A program made the position numbers and the translations under genes. A DNA stretch of 64,000 bases from Halorhabdus sp. CBA1104 (GTDB taxonomy: Archaea; Halobacteriota; Halobacteria; Halobacteriales; Haloarculaceae): the NCBI RefSeq assembly GCF_009690625.1, contig NZ_CP033878.1, positions 1,984,001 through 2,048,000 of the forward strand, in the 5' to 3' direction. Positions 1-9,614 of this stretch are shown here, piece after piece; the stretch's first letter is position 1, and every line of letters starts with the position of its first letter. Under the pieces are notes generated by a model that was given only the letters and a program-made list of their open reading frames with translations, was not told the DNA's origin and did not search any database.

Positions 1-22
1 GTGCCGTCAACCGACCGGAAGC

Positions 23-1507
23 ATGGCGTTCGAAAAGCAAAGCGGGGTTTTCCTACACGTATCGTCACTTCCTGGGCCGGATGGAATCGGGACGCTCGGC
101 GCGCCGGCCGAGACGTTCGTCGATTTCCTCGCCACGGCCGAGCAGTCACTCTGGCAGACCTGCCCGATCGGGCCGACCGACCCCGACGTGGGGAACTCGC
201 CGTACTCGGCGTATTCAGCGCGGGCCGGGAATCCACTGTTCATCGATCTGGATGCACTCGTCGATCGGGGCTGGCTGGCCGACCTCGACCGGCCGGGGTT
301 CGACGAGCGTGAGGTCGAATACGATCGCGTCGACGCGTTCAAGCAGGAGGCGCTGCGTGATGCCTTCGCCGGGTTCGAGGCGGACGCCGAGCCGGCGGCA
401 AAGACGGACTTCGAGACCTACTGTGGGGAGGCCGGCGACTGGCTCGAAGAGTACGCACTCTTTCGGGCGTTGAACGACCATTTCGACGGCGAGTGGGTCG
501 AGTGGCCAGCCGAAGCCAAACACCGCGATCCCGACGCACTCGATCGATATCGTGAGGAACTCGCCGAAGAGATCCGCTTTCGAAAGTTCCTCCAGTGGGT
601 CTTCGAGACCCAATGGCAGGCGCTCCGGTCGTATGCGGACGATCGCGGCGTCTCACTGGTCGGCGACATGCCGATCTACGTCGGCACCAACAGCGCCGAC
701 GTGTGGGCCAATCCCGAGCTGTTCAAGCTGGACGAGGACCTCGAACCCGCCTACGTCGCGGGCGTGCCGCCGGACGAGTTCTCCGAGACGGGACAGCTCT
801 GGGGGATGCCGGTCTACGACTGGGCGGCCCACGCCGAAGACGAGTACGAGTGGTGGCTCCAACGGTTCGAGGGGTTGCTCGACCGCTTCGACGTCTTCCG
901 GATCGACCACTTCAAGGGCTTCGAGAGTTTCTACCAGATTCCGGCCGACCACGACACCGCCGTCGACGGAGAGTGGGTGACCGGCCCCGGCGAAGCGTTG
1001 TTCCAGACCGTCGAAGCGGAACTTGGCGAGTTGCCGATCATCGTCGAAGACCTGGGCCACATCACCGAGGAGACCCGTGCCCTCCGGGACGCCTTCGAGT
1101 TCCCGGGCATGAGCGTCGCCGCGATGGCCGACTGGTGTGATCCCAGCCAGGGACATCATCCGGCCAGTTATACCGAAAACACGGTCGCCTATGCGAGTAC
1201 CCACGACACCGACACGGTACCCGGTTGGTACGCGTCACTGTCGGACGCACAACGGGAGTGCCTCCACGACGTCGTCGACGGCAACAGCGACGATCCCCAC
1301 TGGAACATCGTCGAAACGATCTGGGCGTCCGAGGCCGTCCTGACGCTCGTACAGTGTCAGGACCTGCTGGGACTCGGGACTGCCCACCGGTTTAACTTCC
1401 CCGGGACCGCCGAGGGCAACTGGGAATGGCGAGTCCTGCCATCGGAGCTGACTGACGACGTTGCCGAGCGACTCGCCGCCGTGAGTCGTCGTACCGATAG
1501 AGCCTGA
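23..1507 (+). CDS. malQ: 4-alpha-glucanotransferase (amylomaltase, GH77)
   Basis: Cytoplasmic enzyme that transfers 4-alpha-glucan chains between malto-oligosaccharides, releasing glucose. The 494-aa length fits the bacterial and archaeal MalQ family (about 500 aa). Family hallmarks visible are GDMPIYV near residue 215, the nucleophile segment FRIDHFKGF near residue 293, the acid/base segment VEDLGHIT near residue 340 and ASTHDTDTVPGW near residue 393. The first good ATG is at 23; sequence before it runs off the window, so a partner upstream cannot be seen. The stop codon is followed at once by a hairpin. It heads a run of alpha-glucan genes, and would supply longer chains for phosphorolysis. 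Identification is secure; substrate range is inferred. Confidence 0.95.
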   Translation: MAFEKQSGVFLHVSSLPGPDGIGTLGAPAETFVDFLATAEQSLWQTCPIGPTDPDVGNSPYSAYSARAGNPLFIDLDALVDRGWLADLDRPGFDEREVEYDRVDAFKQEALRDAFAGFEADAEPAAKTDFETYCGEAGDWLEEYALFRALNDHFDGEWVEWPAEAKHRDPDALDRYREELAEEIRFRKFLQWVFETQWQALRSYADDRGVSLVGDMPIYVGTNSADVWANPELFKLDEDLEPAYVAGVPPDEFSETGQLWGMPVYDWAAHAEDEYEWWLQRFEGLLDRFDVFRIDHFKGFESFYQIPADHDTAVDGEWVTGPGEALFQTVEAELGELPIIVEDLGHITEETRALRDAFEFPGMSVAAMADWCDPSQGHHPASYTENTVAYASTHDTDTVPGWYASLSDAQRECLHDVVDGNSDDPHWNIVETIWASEAVLTLVQCQDLLGLGTAHRFNFPGTAEGNWEWRVLPSELTDDVAERLAAVSRRTDRA

Positions 1508-1540
1508 TTTCAGCCCAGCGAAACGGGCTCTGGGCTGAAA
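1508..1540 (+). terminator. Hairpin directly after malQ
   Basis: Perfect 11-bp inverted repeat (TTTCAGCCCAG at 1508-1518, CTGGGCTGAAA at 1530-1540) with an 11-nt loop, starting at the base after the malQ stop. It lies between malQ and the promoter of the next gene, so it could end the malQ transcript. An operator role is the alternative. There is no long T-tract directly after it. Confidence 0.5.
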
Positions 1541-1564
1541 CAGCGAGTAAATTCCCGAGACACA

Positions 1565-1574
1565 ATATTTTTAA
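1565..1574 (+). promoter_or_regulatory. TATA box of the first MalA-type GH13 gene
   Basis: ATATTTTTAA in a locally AT-rich stretch, 43-55 nt before the two candidate ATG codons of the following GH13 gene. It shows that this gene has its own promoter rather than being read only from malQ. Confidence 0.5.
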
Positions 1575-1628
1575 GGAGAAAAATCGGGTATCTGGATAGT
1601 CGGCACAACGCCGCTGATGAAAAATTTC

Positions 1629-3869
1629 ATGACATATACCGAACGCACCGGGGGCCACCACCCCGGACCACCGCGGTTTCTGCAACTCGGAGAGCGTATC
1701 GTCGATCCCGGCTTCGTCGACCTGGGACACGGCTACGACAGAGACAACCTCGCGCCGACGATCGCGGGTAACCCAGAGCGAGATCCCGACGCCTACGACG
1801 CCGACGCGTTCACCTGGCAGCTCCGGGAGAAACCAGCGGGATCGAAGGCTGGCCTGGAGTATGCCCCCAACCCGTACAGCGACGCGGTGCGGTACGACGA
1901 GGGATCGCACAATACGGCCGAGTTCCAGCCGGACGAGCCGGGAACGTACGTGCTGGAACTGACGGCCCCGGACGGCACCCACGAGTTGACCATCGAGGTG
2001 TTCCCTGGACCGGGCCTCGAAGACGGCTTCGAGCAATTCGATCTCGACGATGACGACGCCTGGGGCGAGAAAGCGGGTGGCCCACCACGCATCGACCTCG
2101 AGAGCCACTACGACCCAGAGTCCGAATCGTTCGTGATCGAATCGAACCCGGAACTCGCGCCCGACAGCTTCGCGACCGAATCTGATCTGCGCGTGTCGTT
2201 TCTGCCCGAAGACAGAGCCAGCCTCGATCGTGACGAGATCGACGTCGAGGGGAACACTGCCCGCGTGCCCATCGAGGCACTGGATGGGCCGACGCGAGTG
2301 TTCGCCGCTCCCTTCGATGGCGTCACACTCGGCGCGACCGACGAAATCGTCCTCGACCCGGACGAGACGGCGGTGTCTTACCCTAATCGTGCCCCCGAGT
2401 GGCTCGACGATGCCGTCGTTTACGAGATTTTCACGCGGTCGTTTGCCGGCCAAAAGGGCGAAACCGACTTCGAGTTCCTCACCGAGAAAGTAGAGTACCT
2501 CGACGAGTTGGGCATCGACCTCCTCTGGTTGACGCCGATCGTCCCTGCCTGGAGCGGGACGGCCGACACCCCGCCGGGCGGTCCCCACGGCTACGATACC
2601 AGCGATTACTTTACCGTCGCCGAAGACCTCGGCACGATCGAGGCGTTCGAGGCGTTCGTCGAGACCTGCCACGATCACGACATCAAAGTAGCGTTCGATC
2701 TCGTCGCCAATCACGTCGGCTGGGACCACGCGTACTGGCAAGACACGATCGCCGACCTCGGCGACGATCCCGAGGACCCCTACGCGTTTCCTGATATCCA
2801 GGCCTGGGACACCGAGTCGCCGTACTTCGACTGGTTCGACCGCCAGACAGGCTCGACTGACAACGATGCCACACCCGCACAGACGAGCTTCTTCGACGTC
2901 CGCCTACACCCGAACCTGAACTACGGCAATCTGGCGCTGCGAGAGCACATCCTCGCCGCCGTAGACTTCTGGTCGGATATCGTCGACGCGTTCCGGTGTG
3001 ACATCGCGTGGGGCGTCCCCCACTCCTTCTGGACGGAGGCCCGTCGGTTGACTCGCGAGAAAGATACCGACTTCATGTGGCTCGACGAGTCGATCCCGCG
3101 GATTCCGTCGATGGGCGAGTCCGAATTCGACCTGCACTTTGACTCGATGGGATACATGCACACGGCCCACGCCGTCGCTCGGGGCGAACGGCCGCCGGAA
3201 GACCTCTTCGAGAAGGTCCGAGCCCGGCGATCCTACGGGTTCCCCGAACACAGCCGCCTCATCAACGCCACGGAGAACCACGACGAATCACGCATCTATC
3301 ACGAGGCCAAAGCCAACGGGGTCCGAGAGGACCCGGCCGCCGCCGAGCGTGGGGCACTGTCGGCGTCGTTCACACTCCCGGGCGTACCGATGCTGTACTA
3401 CGGCCAAGAGCGACTCATCGGTGAGTACGGGCAACGCCGGGAGAGTCCATTCAGCGATCGGGAAGACGAGACCGACGACATCGAAGCCGACCCGTACAAG
3501 CGGGCGTTCATGAATTGGGAGGAATACGACGCCCCACACCTCGAGTTCGTCTCGGCCCTCGTCGACTTCTATCACGAGTCGCCAGTCACGGGTCCCGAGG
3601 CGACGCTGGTCCGTGAAGCCTACCGGACCGACGCCAGCGAGGACGTGCTGGTGTTTGGCCGCGACGCTGGCGAGGAAAAACGCGTCGTCGTGATCAACTT
3701 CGGTGCGGAACCCAAGCAGGTCGATCTACGCAGTGTCGTGGACACGCACGATCAGTTCTCCGATACCGACCTCGAAGTTGCGAGTGCCGAAGACGCGGTG
3801 ACCGTCGAAGTCGAGACGCTCGCCGTCTTCGAGACGCCGACGCTGTTCGATCAGGGCGACTCCAGGTGA
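1629..3869 (+). CDS. MalA-type alpha-amylase family protein (GH13), copy 1
   Basis: Intracellular alpha-1,4-glucan or cyclodextrin hydrolase/transferase of GH13. There is no signal peptide. Residues 1-120 form an Ig-like N-terminal domain that begins with the haloarchaeal HHPGPPRF motif; a second beta domain follows, and the TIM barrel starts near residue 255. Catalytic residues numbered from 1629 are Asp458 (FRCDIAW), Glu487 (LDESIP) and Asp552 (ENHDES). An in-frame ATG also lies at 1617, but the start at 1629 gives exactly the same N-terminal length as the paralogue at 18601-20883. A 377-nt block, 2379-2755, is identical to 19748-20124 on the other strand. Exact substrate is not readable from sequence. 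Confidence 0.9.
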   Translation: MTYTERTGGHHPGPPRFLQLGERIVDPGFVDLGHGYDRDNLAPTIAGNPERDPDAYDADAFTWQLREKPAGSKAGLEYAPNPYSDAVRYDEGSHNTAEFQPDEPGTYVLELTAPDGTHELTIEVFPGPGLEDGFEQFDLDDDDAWGEKAGGPPRIDLESHYDPESESFVIESNPELAPDSFATESDLRVSFLPEDRASLDRDEIDVEGNTARVPIEALDGPTRVFAAPFDGVTLGATDEIVLDPDETAVSYPNRAPEWLDDAVVYEIFTRSFAGQKGETDFEFLTEKVEYLDELGIDLLWLTPIVPAWSGTADTPPGGPHGYDTSDYFTVAEDLGTIEAFEAFVETCHDHDIKVAFDLVANHVGWDHAYWQDTIADLGDDPEDPYAFPDIQAWDTESPYFDWFDRQTGSTDNDATPAQTSFFDVRLHPNLNYGNLALREHILAAVDFWSDIVDAFRCDIAWGVPHSFWTEARRLTREKDTDFMWLDESIPRIPSMGESEFDLHFDSMGYMHTAHAVARGERPPEDLFEKVRARRSYGFPEHSRLINATENHDESRIYHEAKANGVREDPAAAERGALSASFTLPGVPMLYYGQERLIGEYGQRRESPFSDREDETDDIEADPYKRAFMNWEEYDAPHLEFVSALVDFYHESPVTGPEATLVREAYRTDASEDVLVFGRDAGEEKRVVVINFGAEPKQVDLRSVVDTHDQFSDTDLEVASAEDAVTVEVETLAVFETPTLFDQGDSR

Positions 3870-4034
3870 GGCCGCCAGCCGAGTCGTCCCCGGTCTAGGA
3901 AGAGCTCGAACGGTCGATCGGGCCGATCCGAACAACACTCCAGGGACGCGAAGGGCTATCGCCTGGTAGCGGCCACGTTGAACTCCCAGCGTCTCCGGCT
4001 CGGTTCGGGCACGACTGTCGGCCGTCCCCTGGAT
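3870..4034. other. Convergent intergenic gap
   Basis: Gap between two GH13 genes that face each other. I see no gene in it and no clear terminator hairpin. Confidence 0.5.
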
Positions 4035-5633
4035 CTATCGGTCTGAGAGACGCCAGACGTATTCGTGGCCATCGAGGTCGATGCCGTCGACCGTGCGTGA
4101 GGCCGTCGTCACGTTGTTGTACGTAGAGAGGGTCCGGTCGCCGTGGGTTCGCGTCGAGACGAAGACACCGTTTTCGACCCGGTAGGTCGGTTGTTCGGCG
4201 AACAATGCCGGATTACTGGTTCGAGTCCCGATCATCTCCCGAAGGCCAGTCCAGATCGTGTGGGCATCTGGATCGTCGCCGGCCATCGCGGCTGCCTTGC
4301 GCTCCTCGTCGAAGGGGCCACGATGGAGGTAGCGGCTGTCGTCGTAGCCGAGTTTCTCGTTCATCTCCTCGAAGAACGCACGATCGTTCGACATGCCGAT
4401 CTCGTCACCGTAATAGATGATCGGCGTCCCCTCGATAGAGAACAGAAGCGAGTACGCAAGCAGGACACGCTCGGGATCTGTCTCGAGAAGGTCATACAGC
4501 CGCCCGGAGATACCCTCCCCGTCACGGAAGTCCCAGTCGTCGTCCCTGCGATACTCGTCGTTGAGGAGGCGGCGCTCGTCCGGGTCGACGAACTCCAAGG
4601 TCAACTCGTCGTGAACGCGCAGGAACGTAAACCACTGTGCGGTGTCGGGGATATCGAGTGTCTCTAGGCGTTCGAGCTCGTCGGTGATGTAGGTCGGATC
4701 GTTCTCGGCGAGCGCCAGGAAGAACGTCGGCATGATCGGAAAGTTGTACGCGACGTGGCACTCATCGCCGCTACCGAAGTAATCGACGACGTCGGACGGT
4801 TCCTGATTGGCCTCGGCGATCATGACCGTCCCCTCCGAAACGTAATCGAAGGCCGCCCGGAAGAGTTGCAAGATCGTGTGGGTCTCGGGGAGGTTCTCGC
4901 AGTTTGTCCCCTCACGTTTCCAGAGGAAGGGCGCGGCATCCATCCGGAACCCGTCGACGCCCGCCACCTGCCAGCGGGTCAGAATCCGGATCATATCGAT
5001 CAAGACGGCTGGATTCTCGTAGTTGAGATCCGGTTGGATGTCGTAGAACCGGTGGAAGTAGTACTCGTCTGTGGGTTCGCTGTACGTCCAGTTCGAGTCC
5101 GAGACGCCTTTCAACAGGAGACGCGTCTCGGCGTATTTGTCGGTATCGTCGTTCCAGATGTAGTAGTCACGGTACGCAGCATCCGGACTGTCACGAGCAT
5201 TTTGAAACCACGGATGCTGGTCAGATGTGTGATTGATGGGGACATCGAACACGACCTTGATATCGCGGTCGTGAGCTGCCTCGATGAACGTGAGGAACGC
5301 CTCGTTCCCGCCGAGTTCGTCTCGGACACGCGAGAAGTCAGCGACGTCGAATCCCTGATCGACCATCGGCGATTCGAGAACTGGCAACAGCCAGACGACC
5401 GTCACGCCCAGCTCTTCGAGATAGTCGAGTCGATCGATCAACCCGTGAAAGTCCTCGGCGAACAGATCGACGTACAGCGAGTAGACGACGCCGGTTTGAT
5501 ACCAGTCGGTCTCTTCGGGGACGTACGTGGCCTGTTCGTTGCGTTCCTCGAGTAATTCGAGGAGCGCGGCTTTCCTGTCTGGATACGCTGTCCCGTAGAT
5601 GTCTTCCCACAGCGTTTCGATTGTGTCTGTCAT
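4035..5633 (-). CDS. Trehalose-synthase-like GH13 (maltose alpha-D-glucosyltransferase type)
   Basis: A 532-aa single-barrel GH13 protein without signal peptide. The GFRMDAAPF segment (nucleophile Asp232), IAEANQ (Glu274) and RVHDE (Asp342) form the catalytic triad. The stretch after the nucleophile, with REGTNCENLPETH followed by DVVDYFG and DECHVAYNFP, is the pattern of the trehalose synthase subfamily GH13_16, which interconverts maltose and trehalose. Alpha-glucosidase activity remains possible because neighbouring GH13 subfamilies share much of this pattern. It lies in the glucan island, convergent with a MalA-type gene, and could divert maltose into the compatible solute trehalose. Family membership is secure, the exact reaction moderate. 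Confidence 0.82.
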   Translation of the reverse strand: MTDTIETLWEDIYGTAYPDRKAALLELLEERNEQATYVPEETDWYQTGVVYSLYVDLFAEDFHGLIDRLDYLEELGVTVVWLLPVLESPMVDQGFDVADFSRVRDELGGNEAFLTFIEAAHDRDIKVVFDVPINHTSDQHPWFQNARDSPDAAYRDYYIWNDDTDKYAETRLLLKGVSDSNWTYSEPTDEYYFHRFYDIQPDLNYENPAVLIDMIRILTRWQVAGVDGFRMDAAPFLWKREGTNCENLPETHTILQLFRAAFDYVSEGTVMIAEANQEPSDVVDYFGSGDECHVAYNFPIMPTFFLALAENDPTYITDELERLETLDIPDTAQWFTFLRVHDELTLEFVDPDERRLLNDEYRRDDDWDFRDGEGISGRLYDLLETDPERVLLAYSLLFSIEGTPIIYYGDEIGMSNDRAFFEEMNEKLGYDDSRYLHRGPFDEERKAAAMAGDDPDAHTIWTGLREMIGTRTSNPALFAEQPTYRVENGVFVSTRTHGDRTLSTYNNVTTASRTVDGIDLDGHEYVWRLSDR

Positions 5634-5813
5634 CTAATCACTCCGTTCGTGGCGTCCCGCGGAGGGGCACTCTGCAATACGTCACGATGTGAGAGGTGCA
5701 TACAAAGGTTCGCCGGTCGAGTCCCGACAGTTTCGAGGCGACGCTCGTCTGAGAGCGCGCCCAAGAGAGTGTCCGGAGGGACATTTAACTCCACTTACTC
5801 GAAAGGAAACGTA

Positions 5814-6404
5814 ATGAGCGACTCGACACGGCCAGGCCGAGGCGACGGGTTGCCAAACAGGACGCGTGCACATCGAGGTGGGGGGCACAGTCCACGACAT
5901 GGGCCGCCCGGTCGAGAGACGAGCGCGGCCACGTCCAACTACCGACGGGAGTTTCTGGCCATCGGGAACCGGACCGGCAGCGAGAAAGGGCACCTCGGTG
6001 TGGTGCTGGCCGATATCGGTCGGATTGCCGGTGAGGTCGGAAGCCTCACACTGCCGGTGATGCTGTATCTCCCTGTCGCCCCGGTCCGGGAACCGGTCGC
6101 CCTGTTCGAGGCGTGGATTGTGGCCCTGCTGACGATGATCGTTGTCGGGACGCTCCTCAGGGGTGGCTGGATCTCGCCACCGTTGACCGACGCTCCGGGG
6201 TGGGCTCGCTTGTTGCCCACGCTCATCTGGCTCAGACTACTCTATTTTAACGGCATCCTCCTCGTTGCGATCCACGGTGGGAGTATCGTGGCTGGCCAAA
6301 CAGGAGTGGCGGCTGGAGTGCTATGGTCGCTCGTTGTCAGCGCAACGGCGACAGGACTGTTCCCCCGTGTGGTCGATGCGTGGATGGCCGACACAGGGTC
6401 CTGA
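5814..6404 (+). CDS. Haloarchaeal membrane protein of unknown function
   Basis: Not recognised. The 196-aa product has a hydrophilic, R/G-rich N-terminus of about 70 residues and then about four hydrophobic segments, the clearest being LFEAWIVALLTMIVVGTLL, LPTLIWLRLLYFNGILLV and VAAGVLWSLVVSATATGLF. An upstream in-frame GTG at 5649 would add 55 residues rich in R and S that look non-coding. An AT-rich ATTTAA element about 28 nt before the ATG at 5814 fits a leaderless transcript. It is divergent from the trehalose-synthase-like gene and upstream of the sugar ABC operon; no link can be shown. Confidence 0.6.
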   Translation: MSDSTRPGRGDGLPNRTRAHRGGGHSPRHGPPGRETSAATSNYRREFLAIGNRTGSEKGHLGVVLADIGRIAGEVGSLTLPVMLYLPVAPVREPVALFEAWIVALLTMIVVGTLLRGGWISPPLTDAPGWARLLPTLIWLRLLYFNGILLVAIHGGSIVAGQTGVAAGVLWSLVVSATATGLFPRVVDAWMADTGS

Positions 6405-6770
6405 AAGCGAAGCGATGAACGAGGGGAGTGTGACCTAGCGGTCCCCGCAGGTGGTTGTACGTGACGTGGAGAAGAGAGATGGGGTTGGAGGCTCTGTCCG
6501 CGGGGTGATGGCAATGTGTGAGACCGGATAGAACGAGCGCGCACTGTCTGCCAGCAGTGGGGAACGATCGAGTGTGAGCGAGAGAGACCAGCGACGACAA
6601 AGGGGCCAAGACAGCGCCAGGAGAGCCCGTCCAGGAGTACGAAGGGCGTATACAGCACGCCGAAGACCCCCAACGGCTGTCGGCCCCATTGTCGACGACC
6701 GGACACAGTACAGCAGACGGTAGAGCAGCGCTGTGAATCTTCGAGTACGTAATCATGTCACTAGAGGATG
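6405..6770. other. Intergenic region without supported gene
   Basis: About 370 nt before the ABC operon promoter. Reading frames here are arginine-rich or interrupted and have no recognisable motif. I see no RNA gene or repeat. Confidence 0.5.
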
Positions 6771-6810
6771 TTATTTGTCGGTAGTGAGAGAAGTTTACAA
6801 CAACTGTAGT
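6771..6810 (+). promoter_or_regulatory. Promoter and candidate TrmB site of the sugar ABC operon
   Basis: A TATA-like TTATTTG lies at 6771-6777. An imperfect palindrome, TTACA then 5 nt then TGTAG, lies at 6795-6809, about where transcription would start. It shares the 8-mer TTTACAAC (6794-6801) with the palindrome found upstream of the TrmB gene at 14642-14661. A regulator sitting on the start site would block transcription. The link is inferred from two sites only. Confidence 0.35.
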
Positions 6811-6856
6811 CATACCAGCGGAAGATTGAAGTGACCCCAGAACACTGGAATAAAAT

Positions 6857-8332
6857 ATGCCCAACGGCAACAACGGCAGTTCGTCGAGCGTGTCCCGGCG
6901 ACGGTTCATCCAGGCTGCTGGCGCGGCAGGCGTGACAGCGGGTCTCGCAGGATGTGGCGGTGGAGACACCACGACAGACAGTGGGGGCGATACGGGCGGA
7001 GACGACCAAGACGGTGCCACGACTGGCACGGCCGACGGTGGCGAGATCGGCGGGAAGGTCTCGGTGTTCGCGGGGAAGGTGTGGGAACAGAACGAGGACA
7101 AGTTCACGAAAGTCCTTCACGAACAGGGCGTGCCGGATTCGGTCGACATCCAACTCAACTCCGCTGCCCAACAGACGGGGAGCAAACAGCAGCGTCTCAG
7201 AACACAGATCAACGCGGAGTCGAAGGACCCCGATCTCGTGTTGACGGACAACGGATGGACGATCCCGTTCATCGTTCGGGGCGATCTCGTCAATTTGACT
7301 GAGGCGATGAGCGACGAGTTCATCTCCCAGGTCTACGACGAAGGCGTCCGGTCGATGGTACAGACAGGACAACACCCAGAGACGGGCGATCTGTACTCGA
7401 TTCCGGTCTTCCCGGACTTCCCGACCGTGCAGTATCGAAAGGACCTGTTCAAGGAAGTCGGCTACACCGAGTCTGACTTCGAGCAGTGGCAATCGAACCC
7501 GATCGGCTGGGATACGTTCTCGTCTATCGTCGCAGAAGCCAAGCAAGCCGGCGACGTGGATTATGGCCACGTCTGGCAGGGCAAAAATTACGGTGGACTG
7601 TCGTGTTGTACGTTCAACGAGTTCCTGACGAGCATGGGTGGGTCCTTCTTTGGCGGCGAGGACAACCTCTTCGGGCCGATCGGCGATCGACCGGTCACGA
7701 TCGGCGACGAGAAAGCCATCGACGGTATCGAGCTGGCACGCGATCTGGTCTACGGTGAGGGCGAATCGCCGATGGACGTCGCGGGCGTCTCACCCCAGGA
7801 GGTCGGTGGCTGGATCGAACCCGACACGAAGAGTATCTTCGAAGCCCAAAACGCCGTCACCCAGCGCAATTGGACCTACGCCATCGGTGGTGCAGCAGAC
7901 AAATTCGAGGGCACGGAAGCAGAACTCGGCGTGATGCCCCTGCCGAAAGGCCCCAACGGCTCCTGGCACGCCCAGGGTGGCTGGATCCTCTCGATGAATC
8001 CCTACAGCGACAACAAGGCTGCAGCCAAGGAAGTCATCAAAGCCTGGTGGAGCGACGCGATGCACAAGACCCAACTCGACGTCGCAAACTACATGCCGCC
8101 CAAGCCGTCGCTGTACGACTACGTCAAGGAACACCCGACCTACGGGCCGTACTTCAAACCCCTCAATTACGCCGCCGAGAACCTCATGCCACGGCCGACG
8201 ACATCCGTCTGGCCCACCCAGTCGACTGTTATCGCGAAACAAGTCAACGCTGCACTCACGAAAAAGAAGTCGGCAGCCGACGCAGCCCAGCAATTGGAAA
8301 CCAAGATCAAAGCGATCGAAGACCAGGCCTAG
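6857..8332 (+). CDS. Sugar ABC transporter substrate-binding lipoprotein (CUT1 type)
   Basis: Extracellular sugar-binding protein of an ABC importer, family 1 (MalE/UgpB-like), 491 aa. A twin-arginine signal (SRRRF, Arg14-Arg15), a hydrophobic segment and the lipobox LAGC (Cys33) mark Tat export and lipid anchoring. A T/G/D-rich linker typical of haloarchaeal lipoproteins follows. It heads an operon with two permeases and an ATPase. Position between malQ/GH13 genes and GH32/TrmB suggests malto-oligosaccharides or sucrose as ligand, but the ligand cannot be read from sequence. Confidence 0.92.
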   Translation: MPNGNNGSSSSVSRRRFIQAAGAAGVTAGLAGCGGGDTTTDSGGDTGGDDQDGATTGTADGGEIGGKVSVFAGKVWEQNEDKFTKVLHEQGVPDSVDIQLNSAAQQTGSKQQRLRTQINAESKDPDLVLTDNGWTIPFIVRGDLVNLTEAMSDEFISQVYDEGVRSMVQTGQHPETGDLYSIPVFPDFPTVQYRKDLFKEVGYTESDFEQWQSNPIGWDTFSSIVAEAKQAGDVDYGHVWQGKNYGGLSCCTFNEFLTSMGGSFFGGEDNLFGPIGDRPVTIGDEKAIDGIELARDLVYGEGESPMDVAGVSPQEVGGWIEPDTKSIFEAQNAVTQRNWTYAIGGAADKFEGTEAELGVMPLPKGPNGSWHAQGGWILSMNPYSDNKAAAKEVIKAWWSDAMHKTQLDVANYMPPKPSLYDYVKEHPTYGPYFKPLNYAAENLMPRPTTSVWPTQSTVIAKQVNAALTKKKSAADAAQQLETKIKAIEDQA

Positions 8333-8614
8333 GACGATCGCGTCGAAGGCCGGTCCGGCTCGATAGGGAACACCGACCAAAGTCGACAGGGTGCCTGTAG
8401 TGGAGAAGGGGCCCAGGGACGGCGGATACCCGTGCTATCAGGCACCTCCTCGAGACGGAGAGCAGTCTGGACCGATCCCGTCGGCATGGAGAGACAACCA
8501 AAGCTGGGACACACGTTCAAACGAATCACAATATTCAAATGATAGACTTGAGGATGACCGAACGCATGATTGAGTGGCAATCACACGCAAATACTGACAG
8601 AGGTGCCCCGACCC
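8333..8614. other. Gap between binding protein and permease genes
   Basis: A 282-nt gap, long for an operon. It contains an AT-rich stretch (about 8521-8545, CACAATATTCAAATGATAG) that could act as a second promoter or processing site and so allow more binding protein than permease. No gene seen. Confidence 0.4.
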
Positions 8615-9613
8615 ATGGGAGTTGAGGGAACACGGTCCTCAGAGCGGGGTGGCGTCGTCTCGCGCCTGGCGACGTGGACGGAAAACCTGAGCGAGCAAAC
8701 CTACGCGTTGTTGTTGCTGGCTCCAGGATTTCTCATCTTGCTCCTGTTCGCCTTCTGGCCGCTTGCATCGTCGTTCCGGATGTCGTTCTTCGAAGACGTC
8801 ATCGTCGGCCCGGAGAGTCTGGGCGGGTTCATCGGGCTCGAAAATTACGTCAGTTTGCTCACCGACTCGAACGCCTTCGCGACGTTGACGTTCCTGGATC
8901 CGGCGATGGAAACGCCGCTCCTCCAGCAGGCGCTCGTCGTGACGCTGTTGTTCGCGATCATCAGCGTCGCCGGGGAGACCCTGCTCGGATTCGCGTACGC
9001 GATGTTGATGAAAGCGGAGTATCGTGGCCAGCGACTCGTCCGCGTCCTGATCATCATCCCGTGGGCCATTCCGATCGTCATCCAGGGGATGATCTTCTTC
9101 CTCCTGTTCCGGCCCGGGTACGGATTGTTGACCGGCCCACTCCATCAGCTGGGAGTGTTCTCACAGCTACCGCTGGGTGATGCATTCAGTGGCTTTGTCA
9201 TCGTCACGGTAGCCGACATCTGGAAGACGTCGGCGTTCATGGCGCTTTTGATCCTGGCCGGGATGGAGAGCGTCAACCAGGACCTGTACGAAGTAGCCGA
9301 CGTGATGGGTGCCTCGACCTGGCAGCGGTTCCGGTACATCACGTTCCCACTGGTCTTCCCCGCGCTCATGGTCGCGATGCTATTCCGGACGATGGGGGCA
9401 CTCCGCGTCTACGGGATCATCGAGTCCACCGGAGTCGGTTGTTCGACAGTCCCATCGATGACGTGTCTGGTGACGGAGTTTACCTTCGGATCGACGACAC
9501 TGTACGGGTCAGCAGCAGCCGTGAGCGTCCTCATCGCCATCACGGTCGGCGTGTTCATCTCGGTATATCTGCTGTTCATCCGGTACAGCAACCAGAGCCT
9601 GGGGTTGACATAG
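8615..9613 (+). CDS. Sugar ABC transporter permease (MalF type)
   Basis: Inner-membrane permease of the binding-protein-dependent family (BPD_transp_1), 332 aa with about six membrane segments. The ATPase-contact EAA loop is visible as YEVADVMGASTWQRFRYITFP. I place the start at ATG 8615 because GAGGTG at 8600-8605 is a well-spaced ribosome-binding site; an in-frame TTG at 8570 would add 15 residues. Its partner permease starts one base after the stop. Together with the ATPase it imports the sugar captured by the upstream lipoprotein. Confidence 0.9.
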   Translation: MGVEGTRSSERGGVVSRLATWTENLSEQTYALLLLAPGFLILLLFAFWPLASSFRMSFFEDVIVGPESLGGFIGLENYVSLLTDSNAFATLTFLDPAMETPLLQQALVVTLLFAIISVAGETLLGFAYAMLMKAEYRGQRLVRVLIIIPWAIPIVIQGMIFFLLFRPGYGLLTGPLHQLGVFSQLPLGDAFSGFVIVTVADIWKTSAFMALLILAGMESVNQDLYEVADVMGASTWQRFRYITFPLVFPALMVAMLFRTMGALRVYGIIESTGVGCSTVPSMTCLVTEFTFGSTTLYGSAAAVSVLIAITVGVFISVYLLFIRYSNQSLGLT

Positions 9614-9614
9614 T

